Source: JAFGRU01 sp016934985 | GTDB lineage: Bacteria; Desulfobacterota; Desulfuromonadia; Desulfuromonadales; JAAYDE01 | DNA length: 64,000 bases | Direction: 5' to 3' | Assembly (NCBI GenBank): GCA_963665045.2 | Contig: CAXXJQ010000003.1 | Coordinates: 1,054,001-1,118,000, forward strand | Translations under genes and position numbers: made by a program | Shown: positions 10,350 through 19,553 of the stretch, piece by piece | Layout: each line of letters starts with the position of its first letter | How positions within the stretch are numbered: the first letter of the stretch is position 1 | The notes under the pieces: generated by a model | What the model was told of the DNA's origin: nothing | Seen by the model: the letters and a program-made list of their open reading frames with translations, nothing else | Databases searched by the model: none

Positions 10350-10886
10350 TTAGTTCTTTTTCAAAAGCACCGAAACCGGGGCGTTATCCTCGTTAAATTC
10401 CACTACAATGCCTTCATCTTTCGAGGTAGGGACATTGCGGCCGATATAATCGGGCCGTATGGGCAGCTCGCGATGGCCGCGGTCGATGAGGACCGCCAAC
10501 TGGATGTTGCGCGGCCGGCCAAGGTCCATGAGTGCGTCCATGGCGGCACGAATGGTGCGCCCGGTGAAGAGGACGTCGTCCACCAGCACGACCTGGCGAT
10601 CATCAAGGGAGAACGGCAGGGTTGTTTTTTCGACGGGACGGACTTCGCGATGACTCAGGTCGTCCCGGTAGAGGGTAATGTCGATAACTCCGACGGGAAC
10701 CTGGCTTTCCTCAATACGGTCGATCATGGCGGCCAGCTGGCGGGCCAGAAAGTCACCACCGGTACGTATGCCGACCAGGGCGAGATCGGTTGTGCCTTTG
10801 TTTCTCTCCAGTATTTCGTGGGAAATTCGGGTCAGGGCGCGGCGAATTCCAGCTTTATCGAGAATTAGCGTGTTGGACTCGGCCAT
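10350..10886 (-). CDS. pyrR: bifunctional pyr operon regulator / uracil phosphoribosyltransferase PyrR
   Basis: PyrR binds UMP and the pyr leader RNA to favour termination, and has uracil phosphoribosyltransferase activity. The type I PRTase signature VLVDDVLFTGRT lies at 100-111 of a 178-residue protein. I chose the ATG at 10886, five bases after a GGAGG site. An in-frame GTG two codons upstream would overlap that site. It is the first gene of the pyr cluster, directly after the leader and attenuator at 11011-11110. Confidence 0.95.
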   Translation of the reverse strand: MAESNTLILDKAGIRRALTRISHEILERNKGTTDLALVGIRTGGDFLARQLAAMIDRIEESQVPVGVIDITLYRDDLSHREVRPVEKTTLPFSLDDRQVVLVDDVLFTGRTIRAAMDALMDLGRPRNIQLAVLIDRGHRELPIRPDYIGRNVPTSKDEGIVVEFNEDNAPVSVLLKKN

Positions 10887-11010
10887 GGGCACCTCCAGTT
10901 CAGGCTGTTAAAAACTGTGTATTTGGCCCTGAAACGACGTTGTGCTTTTGGAAAAAACAGCGCACCTTGTCTGAGGGCCCAAATTTTGTTTTTCAATCCC
11001 TGCGAAAAAC

Positions 11011-11045
11011 AAAAAAAGACCTTCCCTGAGGATGACGGGAAGGTC
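11011..11045 (-). terminator. pyr operon attenuator
   Basis: On the minus strand a 9-bp stem GACCTTCCC/GGGAAGGTC (11018-11045) is followed by seven T (11011-11017). It lies about 125 bases upstream of pyrR and 38 bases downstream of the PyrR-binding element, where the regulated terminator of a PyrR system is expected. About 120 further bases of leader hold a second long imperfect stem (ATTTGGGCCCT near 10974-10996 with AGGGCCAAAT near 10920-10933). Confidence 0.8.
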
Positions 11046-11082
11046 CTGATAAACGAGCGTAATTCGAATTTTTATGTATGTC

Positions 11083-11110
11083 TGCCACCCTTGCTAACCT
11101 CTCTGGATTA
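11083..11110 (-). promoter_or_regulatory. PyrR-binding RNA element in the pyr leader
   Basis: The minus-strand RNA carries TCCAGAGAGGTTAGCAAGG (written as DNA), which matches the anti-antiterminator consensus bound by PyrR in Bacillus pyr leaders. It precedes an intrinsic terminator and pyrR itself. A 7-bp hairpin (GACAATA/TATTGTC, 11121-11139) sits just 5' of it. High UMP should let PyrR bind here, release the terminator and stop transcription of pyrR-pyrB-pyrC-carA-carB. Confidence 0.85.
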
Positions 11111-11217
11111 ACTTAAAAGGGACAATATGGAGTATTGTCTCGATGTGCCCTACTCTACCAAGGTTGAACGGCGGGGGCAACAGAAAATTTGCCGGGGGTA
11201 AACCTTAGGTATCTTTC

Positions 11218-11928
11218 TCAATAGATCGGCCGGCCGATGCGTTCCCAGCGGGGCCAATTTTTTTTAGCGTCCCAAGACCAGTACTTGATAAATGCCAATC
11301 CCTTGATTTTCCCTCGGTCGACAAAACCCCAGAAGCGGCTGTCATAAGACTGGTCGCGATTGTCTCCCATAACAAAGTACATGCCTTCCGGCACCTGGAT
11401 TTTCGGCATATAGTCACGACACCCTTGATGACGCGGAAACTGACTGGTGTCATTACAAACGGCACTGTCACCAATCACTCTCCCGGGATCTTTGTGAACT
11501 TCCTGGGAAATGCGGTACAACTGGTCGTTGACGAAGACTTTTTTGTTGCGGACTTCCACCACATCCCCCGGAATTCCGATGACACGTTTAATGAAATCGC
11601 GGCGTTGAAAGTATGATTTTCCCTCGTCCTCGGGAAATTCAAAAACGATGATGTCCCCTCTTCGGGGGTTGCGCAGGGGAAGCACCCAGGTGTCAGTAAA
11701 TGGAATATGGCTGCCGTAAATGAATTTGTTGACCAGAAGATGATCGCCAATGAGGAGTGTGTCCTCCATGGAACCGGAGGGTATTTTAAATGCCTGAACG
11801 ACAAAGGTTCGGATAAAAAGTGCGAGAATGGCGGCAACAATAAGTGCTTCCGCGTATTCCCTGTACCAGGGTTTTTTTTGCCCTTTTTTCTCGGTAGTGG
11901 CAATAAGCTTTTTGTCCTTTTTTTTCAT
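11218..11928 (-). CDS. lepB: signal peptidase I
   Basis: Inner-membrane serine protease that removes signal peptides from secreted proteins. The 236-residue protein has one N-terminal membrane span (about 26-47). The catalytic Ser53 is in PSGSMEDTL, the catalytic Lys114 in RRDFIKRVIG, and the box E motif GDNRDQSYDSR follows. Its ATG overlaps the lepA stop (ATGA), so the two are co-translated. The lepA-lepB pairing is common in bacteria. Confidence 0.96.
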   Translation of the reverse strand: MKKKDKKLIATTEKKGQKKPWYREYAEALIVAAILALFIRTFVVQAFKIPSGSMEDTLLIGDHLLVNKFIYGSHIPFTDTWVLPLRNPRRGDIIVFEFPEDEGKSYFQRRDFIKRVIGIPGDVVEVRNKKVFVNDQLYRISQEVHKDPGRVIGDSAVCNDTSQFPRHQGCRDYMPKIQVPEGMYFVMGDNRDQSYDSRFWGFVDRGKIKGLAFIKYWSWDAKKNWPRWERIGRPIY

Positions 11929-13733
11929 TGTTTAGGCTCTTTGACTTTAAGGATTGCTAGAAATGCTTCCTGGGGGATTTCCACCCTTCCGACCTGCTTC
12001 ATGCGTTTTTTGCCCTCCTTCTGTTTTTCAAGGAGCTTGCGTTTGCGGGTGATGTCCCCGCCGTAGCATTTGGCAGTGACATCCTTGCGCAACGCCTTGA
12101 CATTGACCCTGGCAATGACCTTATTACCCAAAGCAGCCTGGATGGCCACCTCATACTGCTGGCGCGGTATGAATTCCTTCATCTTGGAGGTCAGCTCCCG
12201 TCCCTGCTGAGCCGCTTTATCACGGTGGACAATGAGTGACAGAGCGTCTACCGTCTCCCCGTTGATAAGAATATTGAGACGCACCAGTTTGCTGGGACGG
12301 TAATCAAGAAAATCGTAATCAAGTGAGGCATAGCCGCGGGTGATTGATTTAAGACGGTCGTAAAAATCAAGAACGACCTCGTTTAGGGGCAGCTCATAAA
12401 TGACCATGACCCGATCAGCGGTCAGATAGCGGATTTCGTTTTGAATACCTCGTTTTTCCTCGCACAGGGCCAGAAGCGGGCCGACAAACTCGTGAGGAAG
12501 GTGAATGGAGGCTCTGATGAATGGTTCTTCAATGCTCTCAATAGCTTGTTCGTCAGGCAGTTTGGTGGCACTGTCAACCCTCAGCATTTGTCCGTCAGTG
12601 GTGTGAACATGGTAGACAACCGTGGGGGCCGTAGTAATCAGACCAACATCGAATTCTCTTTCAAGCCGCTCCTGGATGATCTCCATGTGCAAAAGGCCAA
12701 GAAAGCCGCAGCGAAAACCGAAGCCAAGGGCAACTGAGGTTTCAGGCTCGAAGGAAAAGGACGAGTCGTTGAGCTGAAGTTTTTCCATGGCATCCCGCAA
12801 GTCGTCGTAATCCGCCGGATCAATAGGATAAAGGCCGGAGAAGACCATTGGCTTGACTACCTGAAAACCGGGAAGGGCTTTTTCTGCGGGACGATGGAAA
12901 TGGGTGATAGTTTCCCCCACCTTGGCGTCGCCGACAACTTTGATACTGGCGATGATAAAACCGACTTCACCCGCATGAAGGGAGGGTGTGGCAAACGGGT
13001 GGGGGCTGAAAACGCCGACCTTGGTAACCTCGTAGGATTTGCGATTGGACATCAACAGAATTTTATCGCCCTTGGAAACTTTTCCGTCGACAACACGGGC
13101 CAGAATGACAACCCCCTGGTAAGAATCATACCAGGAGTCAAAAATCAGGGCTTTGAGGAGGCCGTTCGGGTCCCCTTGGGGCGGCGGAATTTTACGCACC
13201 AGAGCCTCGAGGATTTCATGAACCCCGATACCCTCCTTGGCGCTGGCCTCAATGGCATCGGAGGCGTCTAGCCCGATAATCTCTTCAATCTCTTCCTTGA
13301 CCCTGGCGGGTTCGGCGCTTGGCAGATCGACCTTGTTCAAAACCGGAAAAACTTCCAGATCCTGATCGATGGCCAGATATACGTTGGCCAGAGTCTGGGC
13401 TTCAACTCCTTGCGAGGCATCGACCACCAAAAGCGCCCCCTCGCAGGCACTGAGGGAACGGCTGACCTCATAGGAGAAGTCGACATGTCCTGGTGTATCG
13501 ATGAGATTGAGTATGTAGTCGTGACCATCGTCCGCCTTATATTTAAGACGCACCGATTGAGCCTTGATGGTAATGCCGCGTTCCTTCTCCAATTCCATTT
13601 TGTCAAGAAACTGGTCGGTTTTCTCCCGTTGGCTCAAGGTGCCTGTTGCCTCCAGGAGACGATCTGCAAGGGTTGATTTGCCGTGATCGATATGAGCGAT
13701 TATTGAAAAATTGCGAATATATTTTTGATCCAT
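11925..13733 (-). CDS. lepA: elongation factor 4 (LepA) GTPase
   Basis: Ribosome-binding GTPase related to EF-G that acts on stalled or back-translocated ribosomes. It shows G1 AHIDHGKST (13-21), G2 RGITIKAQ, G3 DTPGHVDF, G4 NKVDLPSAEP and the LepA-specific C-terminal domain ending in KRKLLEKQKEGKKRMKQ. I chose the ATG at 13733 (602 residues) because MDQKYIRNFSIIAHIDH matches the family N-terminus. An in-frame TTG seven codons upstream has no ribosome site. Confidence 0.96.
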   Translation of the reverse strand: MDQKYIRNFSIIAHIDHGKSTLADRLLEATGTLSQREKTDQFLDKMELEKERGITIKAQSVRLKYKADDGHDYILNLIDTPGHVDFSYEVSRSLSACEGALLVVDASQGVEAQTLANVYLAIDQDLEVFPVLNKVDLPSAEPARVKEEIEEIIGLDASDAIEASAKEGIGVHEILEALVRKIPPPQGDPNGLLKALIFDSWYDSYQGVVILARVVDGKVSKGDKILLMSNRKSYEVTKVGVFSPHPFATPSLHAGEVGFIIASIKVVGDAKVGETITHFHRPAEKALPGFQVVKPMVFSGLYPIDPADYDDLRDAMEKLQLNDSSFSFEPETSVALGFGFRCGFLGLLHMEIIQERLEREFDVGLITTAPTVVYHVHTTDGQMLRVDSATKLPDEQAIESIEEPFIRASIHLPHEFVGPLLALCEEKRGIQNEIRYLTADRVMVIYELPLNEVVLDFYDRLKSITRGYASLDYDFLDYRPSKLVRLNILINGETVDALSLIVHRDKAAQQGRELTSKMKEFIPRQQYEVAIQAALGNKVIARVNVKALRKDVTAKCYGGDITRKRKLLEKQKEGKKRMKQVGRVEIPQEAFLAILKVKEPKQ

Positions 13734-14158
13734 ACCTGGGTCAATGCCGTTCAAATAGTAAGAAAACTATTTAATTTTTTGATTGATGATTTTGGGCCGC
13801 CATTGTAAAGCCACAAGAGTCTGTTGCCATGCTTTTGAAAAAGCTTTTTATGCTAATATCTACGATGCCCAACCCTTATCAGCATAACAGTTTAAACTAC
13901 AAGAATGGTTTAAGGAAGTAAAGAAGATTCATATTTCGCTTGATTTGACCCAATTAAAATGACTTATGGTTTTCTTAAAAAAAGTGTTCTTAAAACACTA
14001 AAGGATTAAGGGGTTTAGTTGGTTAGGTGCCAATGAGACCCTGGAAAGAATAATTATTTTAAATTTGTTAGCTTTCTTTATAATTATATTTGCTCATTTT
14101 AAAAAGATGTTTTAAGCTTTCAGCTTAAGATGATTAACTTTTTTCCTAAGGTCATTTT
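13734..14158. other. divergent intergenic region with a short palindrome
   Basis: This 425-base AT-rich gap separates lepA (leftward) from the acyl-CoA ligase (rightward) and must hold both promoters. I see no gene. The clearest structure is AGTGTT-CTTAA-AACACT at 13983-13999, an operator-sized dyad. Which protein might bind it is unknown. Confidence 0.4.
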
Positions 14159-16033
14159 ATGATTACCAAAACAATCGATGCCCAGTTCATGGAATCCTGC
14201 TTCAAGTATGGCTCTAAAAGTGCCTTGGAGCAAAAAATCGGAAATTCCTGGAAACCTCTCAGTTACAGTGAGCTTTGGCGCAAATCCGAGGCCATTACCT
14301 CCGGGCTTCTGGATTTTGGGATAAAAAAGGGTGATCGGATAGCTTTGCTGGCCTCCCCTTCCCCTGACTGGGTGGTCACCTACCTGAGCATTCTGCGCAG
14401 CGATGCCATTGTTGTGCCTATTGATAAAGATCTGAAGTCGGGAGAGATTCGTCATATTTTAGCGGATTGCGAAACAAGAATAATCTTCACTGAAGAAATC
14501 TTTCTGGACACCCTGGCACCATTGGTCGCGAATCTTTCAAAAGTGGAAAAAATTATCGTCATTTCTCCTGAGAAGGCAACCGGAATGGCTGATCCGGCCC
14601 TTGAAATCATGCTCGACGACTTGGTTTCCGAATGGCACGTTCTTAAAAAGAAGTCCAAATTATCGGAAAAGGAAACCGAGAATTTTGAAGCTCTGGCGGA
14701 AAAACTTCACGCTTCCCTGCTTGCCAGTTTTCAGAAACCTGGCAAACCCAAGGAATCTTTGTCGCACTTGTTGTCGGATTTTGATGCTTTAAGGCGGCAA
14801 CTACTGAAAAAAAAGCGTTTAACCTACCTTGCTGATTTCATGCATGAGGAAATACCCTCCCCTCCTCTTCACCAACCCGAGGACCCGGCTGTTATCATTT
14901 ACACATCCGGCACTACCGGGCGCTCAAAGGGGGCTGTTCTCAGCCATGTCAATATCATGTTCAACGTAAATACAGCCGTTGATCTCTACAGGCTTACGCC
15001 TAAGATTCATATGCTTTCGATCCTTCCCATTCATCACATATTCGAACAGGTGGTGGGTATCATCCTTCCCCTTTCCATCGGCGGAACCGTTTCCTTTGTG
15101 GAATCCCTTAAAAAGATCGGTCCCAATTTGGAAGAGGTAAACCCCAACTTTCTTCTGGGTGTACCGGCCATTTTTCGAATATTTCATAATCGTTTGGAAA
15201 AGAAATTTTCTGAAAATCTGGCGTTAAGAACTCTTTTTTCTTTGCCCGGGACCAAGAACCTGATCCAGAAAAAAATCCGCCGCTCTCTGGGGGGTGACCA
15301 GGCAGTGTTTATCAGCGGAGGGGCTGCTCTTGACCCCGAAATTGCATCCGGGCTCAGAGAATACGGTCTCAATCTTTTTCAGGGTTACGGCATTACCGAA
15401 ACCGCTCCGGTGGTCGCCGTGGAAACTCCCAGTGCTTATCGGCTGGGCTCCGTGGGCAGACTTTTTCCCGGGGTAGAGGTCCGCATTGACCAACCCAATG
15501 ACGAAGGTGTTGGTGAAATCCTGGTCAAAGGTCCCAACGTCATGATTGGTTATTACAACAATTCCAAAGCTACCGACGAGGTTCTCAAGGATGGTTGGTA
15601 TTACACCGGCGACCTTGGACGCCTGGACCGGGACGCCTTCCTTTATATTTGCGGCAGAGTGAAAAACCTCATTGTCACTCCCAACGGTAAAAACGTTTAT
15701 CCAGAAGAAATTGAGGAAGAACTGCTGAAAAGCGATTTTATCGCCGAAGTCATGGTCTATGGTCACAAGGTTAACGGATCGGCTGAAGAAGTCTATGCCC
15801 AGATATACCCTGATCAGGAGGCCATCGACAGGTTTGCCGCAGGCAAAGGTGAAAACTCTTTCAGCGTTGAGGATGTAGAAAAGCTGATTCGCGAAGAAGT
15901 CCAGAAACGTTGCAAGAACCTGGCGGACTACAAACGGGTTAAACGCTTTACCCTTCGGGAGGATGAGTTTCCGAAAACCACCACCAAAAAAATCAAACGT
16001 TTTGTCGTGGAGGCCGGCATCTCTGCCTCCTGA
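14159..16033 (+). CDS. AMP-dependent synthetase, long-chain acyl-CoA ligase type
   Basis: Adenylate-forming enzyme, most likely activating fatty acids to acyl-CoA. It shows the P-loop YTSGTTGRSKGAV (248-260), GYGITETAPVV, the YTGDLGRLDRD motif and the hinge GRVKNLIVTPNGKNVYP with the C-terminal catalytic lysine region (TTTKKIKRF). It has 624 residues. An unusual charged, helical segment (about 145-235) lies between the N-terminal half and the P-loop. It stands alone and ends at a strong terminator. The exact acyl substrate cannot be read from sequence. Confidence 0.88.
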   Translation: MITKTIDAQFMESCFKYGSKSALEQKIGNSWKPLSYSELWRKSEAITSGLLDFGIKKGDRIALLASPSPDWVVTYLSILRSDAIVVPIDKDLKSGEIRHILADCETRIIFTEEIFLDTLAPLVANLSKVEKIIVISPEKATGMADPALEIMLDDLVSEWHVLKKKSKLSEKETENFEALAEKLHASLLASFQKPGKPKESLSHLLSDFDALRRQLLKKKRLTYLADFMHEEIPSPPLHQPEDPAVIIYTSGTTGRSKGAVLSHVNIMFNVNTAVDLYRLTPKIHMLSILPIHHIFEQVVGIILPLSIGGTVSFVESLKKIGPNLEEVNPNFLLGVPAIFRIFHNRLEKKFSENLALRTLFSLPGTKNLIQKKIRRSLGGDQAVFISGGAALDPEIASGLREYGLNLFQGYGITETAPVVAVETPSAYRLGSVGRLFPGVEVRIDQPNDEGVGEILVKGPNVMIGYYNNSKATDEVLKDGWYYTGDLGRLDRDAFLYICGRVKNLIVTPNGKNVYPEEIEEELLKSDFIAEVMVYGHKVNGSAEEVYAQIYPDQEAIDRFAAGKGENSFSVEDVEKLIREEVQKRCKNLADYKRVKRFTLREDEFPKTTTKKIKRFVVEAGISAS

Positions 16034-16058
16034 ATGTCTTGAACTTTTCAAAATCAAC

Positions 16059-16093
16059 AAAAAAGCGCCTCTTATTTTCAAGAGGCGCTTTTT
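16059..16093 (+). terminator. bidirectional intrinsic terminator
   Basis: A stem of about 14 bp (AAAAAGCGCCTCTT and its complement) is flanked by A- and T-runs. It sits between the rightward acyl-CoA ligase and the leftward gene ending at 16146, so it can serve both. Confidence 0.85.
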
Positions 16094-16145
16094 CCGGACT
16101 GACTTCCTGTCCAAGATTAATCATAATTTTTTTATTCCGTCCTGC

Positions 16146-16604
16146 TTAGAACCAGAAACCAAAAGCGAGATGGTTGATTCTCGGGCTGCGATAATGACTG
16201 CTGTGGCCATAGGCCCTAAGGTCCTTTTTGTGTCGTTTCTCGATTCGGCCATGGCGATAGCTATGTTTTTGGTAACGGTAATCACGTTTGAGCTGGCGGA
16301 CGTCACGTTTATAATCGTGCCTGTCGGCCCTCATGTTGCGGCGGATTCTTTCTCGCTCACGAGGTGAATCGGCCCGTTTCATGGCTCGGATATTGTTTTT
16401 CATATCCCTTTGGTATTCTCGTCGCTCTTTATTGAAATCCTGTTTAAAAGTTCTGCGGTAATTGTTTTTATGTGAATACGAATGGGCTGGCCGGTCGGTA
16501 TTGTAGCCTTCTCTTGCCTGCCTGTTGCCTTTATCCGCCGCAGCCGGCATGACAAAGAACGCAACCAACATTAATCCAATTCCGGATACCATCAGTTTTT
16601 TCAT
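16146..16604 (-). CDS. small secreted, highly basic protein of unknown function
   Basis: The 152-residue protein starts with a clear signal peptide (MKKLMVSGIGLMLVAFFVMP, probable cut after PAAA). The mature part is dominated by Arg, Lys, Tyr and His in helical stretches such as RREYQRDMKNNIRAMKR. It ends in a hydrophobic NHLAFGFWF tail. A strong AGGAGG site lies seven bases upstream of the ATG. I do not recognise the family. A periplasmic or cell-envelope polyanion-binding role is only a guess. Confidence 0.75.
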   Translation of the reverse strand: MKKLMVSGIGLMLVAFFVMPAAADKGNRQAREGYNTDRPAHSYSHKNNYRRTFKQDFNKERREYQRDMKNNIRAMKRADSPRERERIRRNMRADRHDYKRDVRQLKRDYRYQKHSYRHGRIEKRHKKDLRAYGHSSHYRSPRINHLAFGFWF

Positions 16605-16887
16605 TTCAGCCTCCTTTTTTTGTTTTCAGTCCGCACTTATCCTGATAATACCCGCCCGATAAAATAAGGTTACAGATATTTTCAAAAAAATTCTTTGAAT
16701 CGAAACTAACTTCACTAGTCATGACTCAATAAGAATATTACTTGACAGGGAATTCAGTACCTGGAAGCTCACAGGAGAATACTTTTTGCATAACTTATTT
16801 GTTTAATAAGATGAAAGAAAGCTCACATTCGTTTTGTGACCGCATAAACCCATTAATTTGAGTGTTTTTTTTGGGGAGAGTTGGGAA

Positions 16888-17322
16888 ATGGCTGAAAATA
16901 GATGGGGTAAACGTTTTGTCGCGGAAATCCCGGTTCGTTTTGGTGAAGAAAAACTGGATCAACATGGCCTGGTCCAGGATTTGTCGGTTTTCGGGTTTTT
17001 TGTTTTCACCAAAAAAACTTATCCTGTCGATACCATTTTAAAATTGGAAATATCAACACGGGATGGGATAAGTATTGAACTGATTGGCATTGTTCGCTGG
17101 AGTAAAGAACGCCCCCAGCCAAGTGCCTGGTTGATACGGGACGCTGGTTTCGGGATTTTAATAAAAACCTTTCTTAGTGGCCAGGAACATTACGAGAGCC
17201 TCTGTCAACAACTTTGCAGGGAATGTGCTCAGGAAATTAAATCCACCTGCCCGGTCAACATAGAAGATGGCAATACTCACAATTTTAATTTTATGCGAAG
17301 ATTTTTTTCGCGAAAAAGTTAA
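16888..17322 (+). CDS. PilZ domain protein
   Basis: A 144-residue stand-alone PilZ protein. The c-di-GMP motifs are RFVAEIPVRF near the N-terminus and QDLSVFGF (D-x-S-x-x-G), followed by the beta-barrel strand GIVRWSKE. The ATG at 16888 follows GGGGAGAG by seven bases. An in-frame TTG at 16858 is not supported. Layout and C-terminal tail resemble the partial PilZ gene at the window start, so the two look like paralogues. No neighbour shows its output. Confidence 0.85.
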   Translation: MAENRWGKRFVAEIPVRFGEEKLDQHGLVQDLSVFGFFVFTKKTYPVDTILKLEISTRDGISIELIGIVRWSKERPQPSAWLIRDAGFGILIKTFLSGQEHYESLCQQLCRECAQEIKSTCPVNIEDGNTHNFNFMRRFFSRKS

Positions 17323-17824
17323 CTCTTGTTCCATATGATACCCGTGTTGGGTGTCTGCCCAGAGTGTTCTCCGCGAAAATACAAAATTTGGCAGAGCTTT
17401 TGTCGTTATTTGGGTACAAAACGGTCACTCCCTCCTTTAAATTCATTCTTCAAATTAAAAAATTAAAGCTCTGTTCGCTCAAATTCCTGATAACGAAAAC
17501 CCAAAGTAAAGAGCATTACTAAATAATCTTTTCAACCCTTTGTTTTTAAAGGCTTAATTAAAGGTTGCTTGGAGCGGGTTGATTTTTGGTAAAAGGAATG
17601 ATTTGAGTGGCAGGGTAATTGCTTCGGATAAAACTCAGTTTTCAGACAAAAAAAGAAATTCCCTGCAGGCCTCCTGAGGGGAGAGATAAGGTCCCGGCGA
17701 TCGGCTCGGCGGGGCCTTTTTTTATCGAAAAATTACAATGATGATGTTAATCTCCAAACCTCTTACCCCAGAAAGAAAGACGAGGCATCGCGCTGAATAA
17801 TCGTTCTTTCAAAAGGAGATTAAC
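17323..17824 (+). other. 500-base gap, possible small RNA
   Basis: No protein gene is visible. A weak hairpin (GATACCC/GGGTGTC near 17337-17355) follows the PilZ gene. Near the other end lies an intrinsic terminator (17687-17725) with no gene directly in front of it, which could end a short RNA transcribed from about 17580-17690. Confidence 0.3.
17687..17725 (+). terminator. orphan intrinsic terminator
   Basis: AAGGTCCC pairs with GGGGCCTT (one G-U pair) around a GC-rich loop and is followed by seven T. The nearest upstream plus-strand gene stops 365 bases away. Confidence 0.6.
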
Positions 17825-18034
17825 GTGGAAACTTGTAGTTATTTTAATGGATTTCAAGAGGTTTTCTTCAAGGGTGAATTGCTATTCAGTGAGTCTTATC
17901 CAGAAGGTGGAAATGAGCGTCGGGAACTTTATAGGTTGCCGAATGGCAACTATCTGGCCGGGATTCGCTTTCGAAACAAAGCGGACTTATTGACAGAGGT
18001 TAAGGTATCCGAAAATCGCCCCACGGGCTTTTGA
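17825..18034 (+). CDS. small hypothetical protein
   Basis: The 69-residue reading frame starts with GTG behind a good AAAGGAG site. It reads METCSYFNGFQEVFFKGELL and so on, with no signal peptide or membrane span. It has a beta-rich look (ERRELYRLPNGNYLAGIRFR). I do not recognise a family. The ribosome site and its place after a terminator make it a believable small gene. Confidence 0.5.
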   Translation: METCSYFNGFQEVFFKGELLFSESYPEGGNERRELYRLPNGNYLAGIRFRNKADLLTEVKVSENRPTGF

Positions 18035-18153
18035 TAGAACAGCCACCCCTTTGATCTGTACGGGTGTTACTTGAAAGCGACTCCAAAGCTGGAAGCGGCA
18101 GCCGATCTCAAAGTAGATTCATCCCATAGCCCGAGAAGTTTTCAGCTTCGATC

Positions 18154-19425
18154 CTAGCCAAATTTCCGGCAAAGATTTTCAATATAGCTCGAACCGATCT
18201 GCCTCCCGGCCAGGAGGCGTTGGGCCGGAGGAAGCTTTAAAATAGCTCCCAAAACCGCTCTCAAGACACGATGGCTGACGAGAGTCTGGTCATCAAAAAT
18301 AAGATTCTGAAGTTTTCCCCGTTCAACAGCCATTTTTACAATTCGGTGAGTGGAGTTTAGAGGCGGAATTATTCGCTCGGCCCGCTCCTGAAAATGGATG
18401 GCACGGCCGGGGCAAACCCTTGAACAGATTCCGCAACCGAGACAATCCTCTTCGTATATCTTGACCTTGGGAAGCCCTTCCCCCGTTTCAGCATTTGCAT
18501 AGTAAAGGGCATTAACGGGGCAGACTTTAATACACTTCCCGCAGCCGATACATGTTTCAGCATCCACAACCGGCATATACGCGGTGGTGTGAATAGGGTT
18601 GAGAGCACCGAACTTGCGGGCGGCGATCATGGCCTCGCAGCAGCACCGGCAGCAGTTGCAGATATAGCCCACCCCTTCGCGAACATTCTCTCCGAATTGG
18701 ACCAGATTTTTTTCGTAGGCCATCTGAAGAAGATCAAGAGCCTCCACGGCGTCTATTCCCCGGCCAGCACCCCGCCGGATGAGGAATTCTGCCGGCGCGT
18801 CAAAACTCATGCAAAGCTCCAAAGGTGTATCACACGCCTTGCCGAGATGACTCATTTTGTGGCGGCAAAAACAGATCCCGACAGCAATTTCCCGGGCGTT
18901 TTGTATGATGGCAGAACTGCGATCATAATCAAAAACATGTAACTTGTTATCATTGTCAATGGCCGGCTCATGCACCAGGATCCGACCGGCCTGGGTCTCT
19001 CCCTGAAAAAGAAGCCGGAAAAAGTCGTCCTCCTCTTGCAGGTATTGATGAAAAAGCTCACTGATTAAATGCTGGTCCAGATGTCCGTTGGTCCGCATCA
19101 GGGTGAATTCGAAAAAACCAACCATGGGCGGGGGAAGGAAAAAAAGTTTTTCGCCGTTCTCGTCCTGAATATCCACGAGGACCAATTTTTCTGCCAGGGA
19201 TTCGAGGAGCTTTTCGGCTTCTGAGGGTTGAACCTTCCAGATGCGGGCCGCCTTTTTTACGGGAAAGGGTTTTATGGGCAGTTGGGCGGCAAGCTCAGCC
19301 TCTTTTTCGTTGAAAAGAAGTTTAAGGATGGAGAACAAGGTTTCGGAAGGGAATGCTCCCTGGGGAAACCGGTTCAGACGGTCAACCAATTGGGAATAGG
19401 CCGATTTAAGCGTGTGATGAGCCAA
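18154..19425 (-). CDS. 4Fe-4S dicluster ferredoxin-domain protein
   Basis: A 423-residue cytoplasmic iron-sulfur protein. The N-terminal part (about 1-110) looks like a winged-helix region. Cys-rich stretches follow: ICFCRHKMSHLGKACDTPLE and GYICNCCRCCCEAM. A pair of classic clusters is then seen: CIGCGKCIKVCP and CLGCGICSRVCP. Such proteins are common in anaerobic Deltaproteobacteria; the redox partner is unknown. The start appears to be TTG at 19425, preceded by AAGAGGTG. It stands alone. Confidence 0.8.
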   Translation of the reverse strand: MAHHTLKSAYSQLVDRLNRFPQGAFPSETLFSILKLLFNEKEAELAAQLPIKPFPVKKAARIWKVQPSEAEKLLESLAEKLVLVDIQDENGEKLFFLPPPMVGFFEFTLMRTNGHLDQHLISELFHQYLQEEDDFFRLLFQGETQAGRILVHEPAIDNDNKLHVFDYDRSSAIIQNAREIAVGICFCRHKMSHLGKACDTPLELCMSFDAPAEFLIRRGAGRGIDAVEALDLLQMAYEKNLVQFGENVREGVGYICNCCRCCCEAMIAARKFGALNPIHTTAYMPVVDAETCIGCGKCIKVCPVNALYYANAETGEGLPKVKIYEEDCLGCGICSRVCPGRAIHFQERAERIIPPLNSTHRIVKMAVERGKLQNLIFDDQTLVSHRVLRAVLGAILKLPPAQRLLAGRQIGSSYIENLCRKFG

Positions 19426-19553
19426 ACAGCACCTCTTGGGTCAAAAACAAAATAAAATATTCAAAAATCAATATGTTTCAACATGCGCCTGTCGAGGCAA
19501 TAATAATACCTCATTGAGGAAAGTTTGGGGGTTTTTAGAAAATTACAATTTTT

